DNA from: Massariosphaeria phaeospora | Taxonomy: Eukaryota > Ascomycota > Dothideomycetes > Pleosporales | NCBI GenBank assembly: GCA_011032825.1 | Contig: JAADJZ010000006.1 | Location: 992,001-1,056,000, forward strand | Reading direction: 5' to 3' | Length of the DNA stretch: 64,000 bases | Shown here: piece after piece, positions 1 through 12,023 of the stretch | Numbering within the stretch: the stretch's first letter is position 1 | How the letters are laid out: every line of letters begins with the position of its first letter | Notes under the pieces: generated by a model | What the model saw: the letters and a program-made list of their open reading frames with translations, nothing else | Told to the model about the DNA's origin: nothing | Database searches by the model: none | Made by a program: the position numbers and the translations under genes

Positions 1-331
1 TGCGGTGCGGGTGCGATGCGATGATAAGCATCGAGACACTGAATAGTACTTTTTCAATGTGTCAAAAATGTGTTTGTGCGTTTGTGTGACGACTTTCAGT
101 GAAAAGCTTATGGCGTGAGTCAACATGTGAGCCAGGTTCATTCAGTCTAGAAGTAAAGCGGAGTGGCAAAAGAATAATGTATTCAACGTCCTAACAACAT
201 GGCTCAACCGCCAATGCGACGGCTCCGAACGAATGTAAATAGATCCAGGTGATATCTTGACGGGCCTGTCTGTACACAAGGGAAGGCACTAGCAGACAAA
301 CGCTAAAGCATGTCCTTACCAGCTCGACCGC
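1..331. other. No gene seen; 3' flank of the DUF1996 gene
   Basis: Nothing coding is recognised on either strand. The stretch lies just downstream of the stop codon of the minus-strand DUF1996 gene, so it probably holds its 3' UTR and polyadenylation region. Confidence 0.5.
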
Positions 332-1510
332 TTACATACCAGGAAGCTTAGGCAGCCCTGTATAACAAACATTAGCATCGCAATCTCTCACTCACACATA
401 TATGCCCACGGGGGAGGCAGGGATCAAACTCACATCCATCGATGTCCTCCTTAACCGCCGACTTGACCTGGCAAGCATTCATAGCCGCAACGCCCTGGCT
501 CTTGAGCGGCTTGCCGCCCTCGCAGGCATTGAACATGCAGCTGTTGTCCATGGCCTTCTGCAGCGAGTCGCCCTTCCAGCCGAAGACGTAGTCGGCGTGC
601 GTGCCGTAGCCCTTGGCGTCGCCGTAACTGAGCACGTACGGGTTCGCGCCGTTGGTAGGCCACATGTTGTTGAACTGCGTCGTGTCGTACAGTGTCTCGT
701 AGGCCAGCTGCGGCATGCGGACTGGGTGCGAGGCTGGGCAGGGGCCCGCGGCTTGGAAGGCTTCTTTTGTGGTGGCGTACATGTGGGATTGGTGGTCTGG
801 GCTAGGGGGAGGGAGGGGGGTTAGTTGGATGGGTGGAGTGGGTGGCTTGCTTGCTTACCTGTCGAGGTCCTTGCCGTTCCAGCACGATGGGAAGTGGTGC
901 ACTGTCATGATGCCGCCTTTGCAGGCTTTGGTGGGGAAGTCAGGCGTCTCGGGGAAGCGCGTGTTCTTGTCCGCGAGGCAGACGAAGCGCAGACCAACGT
1001 TCTTCTTCGCTTGGTCGAGGTTGTTAACCGTGGGGGCGCCGACGGTCATACGGAAACCCTAACATCGTTAATCACCTGTGCGGGACGTGGGCACGGAGTC
1101 GGACGTACTTTGGGGAAGGCAGTGATCTTCTGGTTGCCGTTGGTGTTGAAGTCCTGCTGGGTGTAGTAGATGGTCATGCCGCCGTTGATGCCGTTGGGCA
1201 GCGCCGCGTTCTGCATGATGGGCACGCGCTTGTAGGAGCCGTTGGTGTGCTTGAAGTACAGCGTGGCGGTCCAGTAGTTGGAGAAGTCTTCGGAGAACGT
1301 GCACGTCGTGCAGCGTCCCTCCTCGCCAATGTCGCCGTTCATGGACGCGTTGAACCGGTCACCGCCGACGATTTGATGCACGTGCGAGGAGGGCGTGATG
1401 CCGGGCTGAACGAGGGGATCGAGGCGCTGGATGCTCACGGTCGAGCATCCGAAGCGTAGGGCAGCCTGAGCAGGCCCGACGAGGGCAGCAGCGAGAGTAA
1501 GCCACTTCAT
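332..1510 (-). CDS. Secreted DUF1996 domain protein
   Basis: Exons complement(332..357, 434..801, 859..1058, 1109..1510) give about 331 aa. The start has a clear signal peptide (MKWLTLAAALVGPAQA, cleavage near residue 16). The mature part opens with the DUF1996 hallmark segment containing RLDPLVQPG and SSHVHQIVGG, followed by Cys-rich stretches (GRCTTCTF, PCPASHP). DUF1996 is a fungal extracellular family of unknown activity, often cell-wall associated. Three introns of 50, 57 and 76 nt have standard signals. The last one reaches a 26-nt terminal exon that restores the family's usual C-terminal ending (EDIDGW, then LPKLPGM). Reading straight through instead gives an unrelated Cys-containing tail, so the spliced form is preferred. 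The protein is complete and short for the family, with no C-terminal WSC domain or Ser/Thr tail. Function is unknown. Confidence 0.9.
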
Positions 1511-3851
1511 GTTTGCGGTGGTTTTTTCTAGCGACGGTAGAGGAGATCCTTAGAAGCCAACAGTGGGTGCGAGCCTCCAGCCATATTTCTAGTTCCCAAC
1601 TGGTATCACTATCAGATTCCTTCAGGCATCGGAACTTGATGCTGTCCTGGATGGTGTTGGCTTGGTTTATCCGTTGTTTATCTTTAGGCGAGTGTAGCCA
1701 GTAACGTCCGTTCTTTAGAGTTTCCCCGCGTAAATGCCAATTACCCTACAAATCCCGAGAGCAAGTCGAGATATCGTGAAGACATGGCCATGTGAAACCC
1801 ATGCCAACCCCGCGCTTTCGTATATTAGCGGAATATTGATCGTGTTACCCAGTTTGCTGCGTGATTGGATCGCACCTTGTAATGTTCTTCTTTGGGCCGA
1901 CGAGCAATCATTCCTCAATCAAGGTTCTTCTAGAATTGGGGTTCCACGAGACTCATTGTTGTTTGTTGGTAATGCGATGGGCCAATAGGTGGTGTTTGAT
2001 CGACGTTGTGTGGTTGGCGAACGGGTTCTTTTTACTTGCCGAAGAGCGGTCAACTCCCGGCAATCTAGTTTGCAGCTGCCCCTGACAGTGCAGCAATCAT
2101 TCTGGAACCTCCATATGGGTGGCCATGTTCTAGTGATGCTATGCTGACGATCTTTCTGGTAAGGTGGTGAAGGGAGAGTCTCGTGCTCGCGGCCGATGGC
2201 ACCCGGCTTCAGTCGCAAACGTCTAGATTCTGCAGTCTCTAGATCTATTGCTAACGAACTTTATAGTCGAAGCCATCGGGTCTGGTCAAGGGGCATAACT
2301 CTTTCTTGAGTCATCCTGCTAGACTCTCTTCCTAGAAGCGTGCGGGTGAGCCCGTCTTACCAGTGACCAACCTTGTTGAGACCATGTGCCGGGTGACTTG
2401 CCGAGTTAGGTCGAGTGATTGTGCCGTCAGTTTAAACCAATAGCAGCCGCGTCGTCCTGTAGGAGAAGGGAACGAAGTCGGCACATGGCTATGATTCTCG
2501 AGTGTCCGGAGACTGGGTGCACAGTCTATTTTCCACGGTTGGTTCTACCGGGGCGAAGTTGGGCTCTGCCTTCTTCGAAATGATTTCAGAGACCGCGTTG
2601 GACTGATAAGAAGTGCCGACGTGGGAATCGCTGTGTAGTTGCCTAGCTCGTAGGTACATAACAAATCAGTACGCATCTCGAACACGTTCGAACGATGTCA
2701 GCGTCTTTGCTTTCCTCTACGAAATGTCAGCAGGTTACATGAAGGCAATTTCGTTGGACTCAGTATGTTTAACATCACTTCAGTCATCAGCCGCTCCTTG
2801 GGGTCTGTATCTGCCATGTCGAACTTTGTGCGCAGATTGTAGATGTGCGATACAGGCTTCCAAGAGTGGGTGCTTATTTCGACGGAGAAACTGCAGGCGT
2901 CTATAAAAATCAGTGTGAAGAGAACTACTTTAGAAACCTGTTCGAGCCGCTTCATCAGAAGCTATGTTGGACGATAAATGACCTCGGTGACCATTACACT
3001 TGCTACTGCGTTTGGCCGGTCAACGAGTTTTATTTGCAAGATCTACTCTACTCAAATGCAAGCTGGAGTGTACGCTCTTATCTTCGCCAATGTCATCTTC
3101 GTGGATCATGGCTCGTGAGTATGTTTGTGCGCCGGGCTCTTTTATATTGATGTAGGTACGTGAGGCTTTGGCTACCCGCGGCAGATTCCGATTACTGGCC
3201 GACATCGTTGTTTTGACTCTCTCGTCTTCGCCGGATGATGGAAAGACACAATGGCGACGTACATGTGGTCAGCAGTGGAACAACCTCGGGATGAGGCAGC
3301 AGTGAACAAACGCTAGACCCATTTAGGAACATCTACTAGTGTGCTTGGCGATCTGCAAATGTGCCCCATGGAGCTTAGCGTGCATGAGCCGCCCTTTGCA
3401 CAGCACAGGAAGGAACGGATTCGGAACGCGTCTGGCAGGCTCCATCGTCCTTTCATGCGCGTTGGGGAGGAAGACACCTCTATCGCGCGACTAGCAGTCG
3501 GCTCGTCGACCTTCTCACGGTGTGTTTCAATCACATCCATAGCGCCACGCCAGTCACATAGGGCTCAGTAGCGTACGGAGTACTGCCGACCAGGATGTTG
3601 TGGCGCGTTGGATTCTGGGGTTCCTGAAGTCGCTAACGCTAGGCACCGCCGCTGGGCTGACTTATACGAGTGAGTTCTCCCCGACAGCTCAGCCTTCGAC
3701 GTCCCACGCCTCGTCCAACTTCTTACGCTCCTTAGCACATTCGTCGAACACGTTTTCTTAGACGGTACCACCTTGCAGCCTTCTGCATAGCTCTGCGCAA
3801 CATTCCACGGCATATAGCAACTATCGTACACGAGCGGGGCCGCAGGTTACC
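1511..3851. other. Gene-poor stretch, nothing recognised
   Basis: This 2.3 kb stretch separates two divergent genes. Only short ORFs (about 100 codons or fewer) are present on both strands. None shows a known domain, a credible start with splice signals, or a family motif. It presumably contains the promoters of the DUF1996 gene (left) and the nucleotide-sugar transporter (right). No terminal repeats or tandem repeats were seen. Confidence 0.5.
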
Positions 3852-5385
3852 ATGGGCATCGACGCGAACCGCAGAGGCGGCACGCTGGGCGGCGTGCCTC
3901 TGAAGCACCTCTCTCTCATTACCGTATGTTGAATGGCTTCGCTGGGTCACTTCTTCTAACTTCTCTCTAGCTCACATTCCAGAATTCCGCCCTTATTCTG
4001 GTATGTCCTCCAAGATCGCGGCCTGCCCCGCCCTCCTCCGCAATTGCGAGCATATGACTGTGGCGGACTCTGACGAGACACCAGATCATGCACTATTCTC
4101 GCGTCATGAAGCCAGTAAACGGGCTGCGCTACCATACATCGACCTCGGTCTTCCTCAACGAGGTCATCAAGTTGGCAATAGGCCTGACCATGGCACTTTA
4201 CGATATATCAACGAACCTCCCGCCGAACACACCTGCTACAGTTCTCTTCCAGAATCTCATAACAGCTGTCTTCACAAACGAAAGCTGGAAGCTGGCTATT
4301 CCAGCAGCATTGTACACACTCCAGAATACCCTACAATATGTTGCTGTGAGCAACTTAGATGCGGCGACTTTCCAGGTAACATACCAACTCAAGATCCTCA
4401 CAACTGCCACCTTTAGCGTTCTTATGTTGGGTCGGACGCTCTCACCACGAAGGTGGGCCTCACTATTACTTCTAATAATTGGCGTCTCGATCGTCCAATT
4501 TCCTCATACTACAGAGCCAACGGGGTTGGAAAGCCTCAAGGACCCTGACTCCAAAATATGGGCTCGCTCGCTCGGAGCGCTGCGTGATCTTGGAAACCAT
4601 GCTGCGGCGCAATTGGTGAGGCGGTCTGCAACCTATGAAGGTATAGATGAGGATGTGGCTATGCAGAATCCTCAGATGAATGCATCTGTCGGATTGGCTG
4701 CGGTTCTGGTGGCCTGTGCTCTGTCTGGCCTAGCCGGAGTCACATTCGAAAAGGTGCTCAAGGACTCCAACACCAAAACATCTCTCTGGATTCGTAATCT
4801 CCAGCTGTCATTTTGGTCCATATTTCCGTCGTTGTTCCTCGGCGTTATTTGGGTAGATGGCGAGAATATTTCCAAGACAGGTTTCTTTGCGGGCTACAAC
4901 TGGATCGTGTGGATGGCCATCACTTTCCAGGCGCTAGGCGGAGTTATTGTTGCATTGGTCATTAACTACGCCGACAACATTGCGAAGAATTTTGCGACTT
5001 CTATTTCCATTATTATATCCTGTCTCGCCAGCGTTTTCTTCTTCGACTTTAAGATAACAAGATCGGTAAGCGTGTGCGGTGAGGAATAAGCTCAACGGAA
5101 GTTGACTAGTCGCAGTACCTACTTGGGACATCTGTCGTGTTGTTCGCGACCTATCTCTACAGTGCTCCAGAGCGAACACGACCATCACCGATCCGAATAG
5201 CTGAGTTCGAGAAAACTACCATCGATGGCAATCCATCATACTTCAATTCCCAGCAAGGAAGTCTCGCCAAGTCTCCAATCAGAGCGGAATCGTTGAGCAC
5301 CTCAAGACCAAGCACACCTACTGTTGAACGGCATCATTTTAAGGATTATTCCGACCTCAAGCAGTTCACGAAGAGGGACGCGTGA
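3852..5385 (+). CDS. Golgi nucleotide-sugar transporter, UDP-galactose transporter type
   Basis: Exons 3852..3923, 3971..4000, 4085..5065 and 5116..5385 give about 450 aa. The protein belongs to the SLC35A / UDP-galactose transporter family, which carries nucleotide sugars into the Golgi lumen in exchange for nucleoside monophosphates. Family signatures are visible: the first helix LTFQNSALIL leading to the MHYSR segment, FLNEVIKL, the pair LQNTLQYVAVSNLDAATFQV and TYQLKILTTA, and a late helix GGVIVALVINYADNIAKNFA. About ten hydrophobic helices are present. After the last helix comes a hydrophilic tail of roughly 75 residues rich in Ser, Thr and Pro. The first two exons are only 72 and 30 nt; they join the start Met to the conserved first helix and lie outside the long uninterrupted reading frame. 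Whether the substrate is UDP-Gal, UDP-GlcNAc or both cannot be read from sequence alone. Confidence 0.92.
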
Positions 5386-5953
5386 GAATCGCGCGTCTGC
5401 TGTTGGTGTGTGCACATTGCCCGCCCCGCCTCCACTTGATGGCGCATCCATGATCGGTTGTGGCGGGATGATTGGGCCGCCAGCATCAAAAGAAGAGAGA
5501 TGCTAGGTGATTTATGACTTCCCACTTTGATTTTTGTATGAGAGTACGAGCGTCTTCTTGATATCCGTGTTTTGTATTTGCAACTAGCTATCGTGAAGGT
5601 TGTAGGGCACATGTGCGAAAAGTGGTAGAACTCACGCCACGAGTTACTTGATATGTATATACCACATTAGACGGCGTCCGGTAACAAATGCTTCAAGGCA
5701 TAATAGATTTCCAGCAACGGTTTCAATGGCTCGCAATACCTACGGCGGCTTGCTACGCCGTTAGCGCGACGATGTTCAGACGAAAGAGGTAACGACGCCT
5801 ACGTATGCGCCTTCCCTCTGTCCCTCCGTCCCGAACAGCTTTTTCGTTTTCTGTTCATACACACCAGTCATCTCAATTCATCTCGGCCATCGGTGGCCGT
5901 CGAGTCTGCATTTCCTGTTGTGTTGCCTATGGTCTACGATACGTGTGACAGTA
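5386..5953. other. Intergenic region, promoter of the Mer3 gene
   Basis: No coding signal is recognised. The stretch contains the 3' flank of the transporter and the upstream region of the helicase gene. The last 150 bases are pyrimidine-rich, as is usual just upstream of fungal starts. Confidence 0.45.
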
Positions 5954-8900
5954 ATGGATGACGATATCTTCTCCCGGAGTCGGAGAACAAATCGGGATGC
6001 GTCACAGCACCCAATACTGCAACCGCAGCACAGACATTCGGCAAGGCCAATGGCCCCAAGAGAACGATATCGCCTGCCTCGTGACATTGTCGAGGACGAG
6101 GATCAGTACGACGACGAGATCGCTCTAGACTCTTTTGGTATGTGGCCAATACTTGAGTCCTGTTGCTAAGCTAATGCTGTATAGATCAAGATCTTCTCCA
6201 TCAGCCGTACGATGACCGTCAGCGACAAGCTACCGAAGGCCGGGCACGGCTGTCTTTTGCGCCCAAAGCATCATCGAGGTCCTTCACGACTGCTCCTTCC
6301 TCGCGAAATCAGGCATCGTACCGCCCAGTTGACGATGTGACTTACGCGAATGCCGGTACGTGAGCGAGATACAAGTGATGCGGAAGATACTGACCTCGGG
6401 CCAGACCGCCAAGACTACTCTCATCAGCGGGTCCAAGATCTCAGTCAGTGCTTGAGACTGCAGGAGAGTCATGGTATGTATTACATGCTAACAGGTACAA
6501 GGTCGGTTTGCCTACAATGATACCCAGTCCCAAAATCCCAGCTCAGACGGACCTGACGCACAGCTGGGAGCATCTTCTAGCCCGGCATTCAAAGCAAGCC
6601 AGAGACGAGCTGAGACCACATATGCCCCAGACACTCGGCAGCCCGGCAAGTCTGTGTCGGTATACGACAACCAAGCTGATAAGTTGTCTCCACGACTGGA
6701 TACCACACGACCTCACCCACAAGATACTCCCGCGAGGCCCGCGCCTAAGCGACTGAATCTACCTCACGCACCTCCTGTAGTTCAAGGCATTCCTCTAGTT
6801 CCCATCACCTCGCTACCCGACCGACTGCGCACAGTGTTTCCCTTTCCCACTTTCAATGCCGTCCAATCCAAATGTTTCGACCGGTTATATAAATCTGAAG
6901 ACAACTTTGTACTGGCTTCACCTACTGGAAGTGGGAAGACAGCGATTCTCGAGCTCGCAATCTGTCGGGCTGTTGCTACGAATGCTACTGGTCAATACAA
7001 GATCGTCTACCAAGCACCGACCAAGGCCCTATGCTCGGAACGCCAGAGAGACTGGCAGAAGAAATTCAGTACCCTCGGATTAAACTGCGCGGAACTCACC
7101 GGTGATAGCGACGTTGCCGATTTACGGAATGTGCAAAGTGCCAACATCATCGTCACGACACCGGAGAAGTGGGACAGCATTACCCGCAAGTGGAAAGACC
7201 ACGACAAACTCATGAGACTCATCAAACTATTTCTCATCGATGAAGTCCATATCCTCAGAGAGGATAGAGGGGCTATCTTAGAGACTGTTGTTTCTCGCAT
7301 GAAGAGCATCGGCACAGACGTACGTTTTGTAGCACTGTCGGCGACAGTCCCGAATTTTATTGATGTCGCTGTTTGGCTAGGCAAAAATGCTGCTGAGCCG
7401 TACGAGCCGGCTATGCATGCCAGTTTTGGAGAAGAGTTTCGACCAGTGAAGTTGAAGAAACATGTCTGTGGGTACAGCTATAACAGCCCGAACGACTTCG
7501 CCTTCGACAAGGTTCTCGACTCAAAGCTTCCAGATGTCATCGCTAAGTACTCCGAACGGAAGCCAATCATGGTTTTCTGCTGCACCAGAACTTCTGCAGT
7601 AAGCACAGCCAAAGTCCTTGCGAACTGGTGGGCGTCAAGGGGTTCCCAAAACCGAATGTGGACTCATCCATCTAAACCGATAGCTTTCAAGGATCACGAG
7701 CTTCGTGACTGTGCTGCATCTGGTGTAGTTTTCCATCACGCTGGGGTGGAACCTGACGACCGGATCGCAATCGAAAACGGCTTCTTAAAAGGTGAAATCG
7801 GTGTTATATGCTGTACCTCAACACTGGCTGTGGGTGTCAACCTACCCTGCCATCTTGTCATTATCAAGAATACTGTAAGTTTCACTAACACTGGCCTTCA
7901 AGAGTATGCGGACCTCGAGGTAATGCAAATGCTCGGTCGCGCGGGACGACCGCAGTTCGACAATAGCGCGGTTGGTGTCATTATGACTCGTCAAACAAAG
8001 GTTCACCGTTACGAAGCGATGGTCACAGGAAAGGATTTGCTGGAGAGCACACTCCATCTCAATCTTATTGATCATCTGAATGCAGAGGTCGGGCTCGGAA
8101 CCATTTATGATCTCGACTCAGCCAGGAAATGGTTGGCGGGTACCTTCCTCTACGTTCGTCTCAAGCAGAACCCGAGTCACTACAAACTTGAAGGCGCAAG
8201 AAGTGGACAATCTATTGATGAACAGCTCGACGATATCTGCGTTCGGGATGTCACTCTGCTTCAGGAAACCAATCTTGTCACTGCCACAGATCATTTCAGG
8301 TGTACTGAGTTTGGACATGCGATGGCACGCTACTATGTTCATTTCGGGACAATGCGTGTTTTTATGGGCCTCCAAAGCAAGGCTCATATCTCTGAAATTG
8401 TAAGTTTAGGCCTGCATTCGGTCTTGTCATTAATGGCGCTAATGCACACGTCACAGCTCTCCGCAATCGCACAGGCTTCTGAGTTCGAAACGATAAGACT
8501 TCGGGCTAACGAGAAGAACTTTTACAAATTGCTCAACAAATCGCCTTCTATTAGGTTCACCATCCCAGTCAATCTCGCTCTACCCGCGCACAAAGTGTCT
8601 CTTATAATACAATCTGTTCTTGGTGCTGCCGATTTGTCCGGGGACGAGGAATTGCAAAAGAACAGAGTGCAATACAACCTAGAGGCGGGAATGGTCTTCA
8701 AACGCATTAGCAGTTTGGTACGCTGTGTTATTGATTGCCAAATAACCTTGGGCGATTCTGTGAGCACCGGGAATGCCCTTATGCTAGAGCGGAGTCTTAG
8801 TGCCAGAGTCTGGGATGACAGCCCGCTACAGATGAAACAGCTTGAGGGGATTGGGGTTGTTGCAGTAAGGAAGTTAGCCAACGCTGGCATACGGACAGTG

Positions 8901-11012
8901 GAAGAGCTGGAATACACAGATGCGCACAAAATCGATATGATCCTCGGCAAGAATCCACCCTACGGTCTGAGACTTCTCGATAAGCTTAAGAATTTCCCCA
9001 AACTTCGAGTTTCCCTCCATATACAACCAAACTCAGTGAGTCATCCTTCTAAACTATCCGCATACATGTACTAACCTTTGTGTAGATTGTCAAGACTGCT
9101 GATGGTGTGAAGGTTCAGGTAAAGGCGGAAATCGGATTCATCAATGAAAAGACACCACAGAGTTTCGGGTCAAAACTTGTTTATGTGTGCTTCCTGGCGG
9201 AGACGTCTGATGGCCGCATGACTCACTTTTCTCGTGTCAGGTATTTGAAAGTATGGTTCACGAGAAGCACACGTCGTTAACTATTTACAGTGGTTCGAAG
9301 CTCGGGAAAGGCCAGACCTTGGTATTCCCGTCTATGCTGACTAGCGCGGACCAATGTATCAACTGCTATCTCATGTGTGACGGGATTGGTAAGTTTTTCT
9401 CATTACGCGCCCTGTGCTCAATAGTATACTGAACTTAGTAGCTGGAACGATGCGAGACGCGTCCGTCAACCCGAAAATCTCCCCGTCGATGTTTCCAACT
9501 CTCAAACCCGTCGAGTTGAGCACCACCCCGCGACGTGATGATCGCCCGCTCGAGCGGCCCACCTCTAATATGTCAAGACGGCGGTTGGAAAATGCAGGAT
9601 CGGGACGCCGGTCAACTGGCGATACCGACGAGTTCGGGGATGATGACATTGATGATGATGAGCTGATGAAGGCTACCTGGGGAGATCTGAAGTTCGACCA
9701 TATCGAAAATTATGCTAATCCTACAGACAACATTACTCGCAAGAACACGGCGAAGAACGCTTCCACGAAAGGAAAGACCCACATGAAGTCATCAGAGATG
9801 CCATCTGAGAAGTTCGTCGACGATGACGAGCACGAGCCTAAGCAACTAGCAAATGGGCGATGGGCATGCAATCATAAATGTAAAGACAAACAGGTGTGCA
9901 AGCACATGTGTTGTCGCGATGGCCTTGACAAGCCTCCGAAAAAGCCTATGAAGAAAACCCCAACAACAAATGAAGCACCTCATGCCGACTCAAACACTCC
10001 ACTGAACAAGGGAAAGATGACACAATCTAAGCTTCAACTTGCAGCTTCTAAGCGCAGGAGCTCTGCTGCTATCGAGACATTGGACCTCACTCAACAAGAG
10101 AAGAAGAGGAAGGCCGATTACGGTATGAACGGACCAAGGGATTACCGCAATTTACATCAACTGCACAAGAACATCCAAAAGAAGGAACCTCCTTCATCCC
10201 TTGCATCTGTCATGCACAAGAAACCCGCATATTCGTACGGGAGTGGCGGCGAGCACAACCTCTCATTCCTACCAGACGAGACGGTGCCTCGAGCCGATCG
10301 TCGGGTTGGTACTGGTGATTCGAGTGATTATGGCGATATCCCTCACGGTGAGCTGCCCAACTACTTCGATCAGCCAGCGCCCAGTCAATTCCAGCAACAG
10401 GATCCAGATTACGGTGGCATGGACTTTCGAGTCGAAGAGGTAGCCGCTGCAGATCATCAATCTGACAAGTCTTTTTGTGATGAGGACTCCTTGCTCGGGG
10501 ACGCTATGATCGGATTGGCAGATTCCCAGGATCTTCGAGCCATTGTTATAGAAGATGAGGAAGACTCTTCGGCCGTCAACGACGAGCGCACCGCCAGACA
10601 CGATGACTTCTCATCCAACACCGAGAACATCGCAACCTCATCAACAATGAAGCTACCCCAGAAGGCCCGCCCACGCTTCCTCGACCAGTCAAGCAGCAGC
10701 CCGCATTTTCCCGGCTTCCAACCTGCAAAATCGAGGCTGAAGACGCCGGAGCTTGCGGAGTTGAGACAACCAAAAGTCGCAGTGCAGGCTCTACCAAAGC
10801 GAAAACCATCGGAGCAGAGCGCGCAGTATGATGACGATGATCTAGATTGTATGGACTTGTGTGATGCAGAGCTGGCTGCTGGTGTGCAGACGGATGGCCG
10901 GACGGATGGGACGGCGAAGGTCAAGGAGGAACCTGTCGAGACTGCGTTCAAGGATATCGAACCGTGGGTGCTGCAGGAGTTTGGAGGTCTTGTGGAGATT
11001 GTCGACGACTGA
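5954..11012 (+). CDS. HFM1: Meiotic ATP-dependent DNA helicase Mer3/HFM1
   Basis: Preferred exons: 5954..6137, 6185..6355, 6405..6443, 6502..8399, 8457..9035, 9086..9240, 9291..9388, 9439..11012 (about 1565 aa). This is a Ski2-like superfamily 2 helicase of the Mer3/HFM1 group, which stabilises recombination intermediates for meiotic crossing over. Motif I ASPTGSGKT is near residue 271, the DEVH box (LIDEVHIL) near 378, motif III is SATVPN and motif VI MLGRAGRPQFD. A winged-helix and Sec63 domain follow (LEGIGVVAVRKLANAGI is the helix-hairpin-helix part). A Cys-rich module near residue 1180 (WACNHKCKDKQVCKHMCC) and the preceding ATWGDLKFDHIENY are typical of fungal orthologues. The rest of the C-terminus is acidic and disordered. 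The intron at 8400..8456 is in frame and could be missed. Exon 3 and the last acceptor (TTAGTAG, 9438 or 9441) are ambiguous. Confidence 0.93.
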
Positions 11013-12023
11013 GTGAGTGGGTGGGTGAGCGGCGCGAAGCTTAAGGTCTGGGGATTCGGCGTTCAAAAGTGACATGTTGTGGTTCGGGATACTACGGCGA
11101 TATCAAGGGTATGATTCTGCATGCCTTCTGGATTTTCAATGCACGGACAGCAGGGCAGGGCAGGGAATGACAGGGCAGAGCTGGGATATTAAGCTGTGCT
11201 CTATCTTCCACAAAAGTACGAAGATCGTGTCATATGAGCTAGTGTATCAGGGCGACACAGAGAGGAAGGGGAGATAGGTGGGTATGTAATAAAGTTACCG
11301 GACTGTATTCAATCAACTAGAAACGCGGTGCATCTCCTTCGGCCTATGCATGCTGTCGATGGCTATGAGGTCGCCGACACCCTGATCCACACACACACAC
11401 ACACACACACACTCTCTCTCTCTCTCTCTCTCAATCCGGTCCAATCCAGTGCGCTTTGTACGATCCCGAAAAGCAGAAAGCGCTCCATCCATATCGCCAT
11501 TCCGAAACCCCATCCAGATGAAATCCCAGATCTATAAAGTACGAGACACAGCTCACTCAAACAATCAATGGAGCCGACCTCGCTCGGATCGGTCCATGCA
11601 TCCAGCTCGGACTCCCAGAAACAGATTGCGCCGGGTCCCCTCCTACCAACAAGCTGCTCCCGATATTCGCTCCACTCCGGCCCTTATCCAGGGACAGATA
11701 CTACCGATAGACTCGTTCTTCCAGATTTCCCGCGCAATTTGAGTGTGTGCGACTGTCAGTCTTGAGAAGAAAAATGCGTATATAGCCCCCACAGACAAGC
11801 CAACTTCGCGTTGCTGCTGTGTACGGGGCCGCAAAACAATAAATACTAGTAATGTAGAAGAAACGATGATGAAATATTGGGAAAGAAAAGCACAGAGGTC
11901 CCACCATCCGTTGGTACGCCGTGCGGAAACTCCAAGGGAAAACAAACAAAAACAATGATAAAAGGGCGATACTGGTTTTAGTGATAAAAGCGAGAGGGAT
12001 ATTTATCGGGTGGGTTCAGACGG
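11013..12023. other. Intergenic region between convergent HFM1 and ATG13
   Basis: This holds the 3' flanks of two convergent genes. It contains the CA/CT microsatellite near 11388..11432 listed separately. Small ORFs over the repeat are low-complexity by-products. No other structure was recognised. Confidence 0.5.
11388..11432. repeat. Compound CA/CT microsatellite
   Basis: About 12 copies of CA/AC run directly into about 10 copies of CT/TC, a 45-bp uninterrupted compound dinucleotide repeat in the 3' intergenic region between HFM1 and ATG13. It is likely length-polymorphic. Confidence 0.95.

Noticed and set aside
4003..4416. 137-codon ORF overlapping the transporter
   Set aside because: It runs through intron 2 and an alternative frame of exon 3; the transporter frame is clearly conserved.
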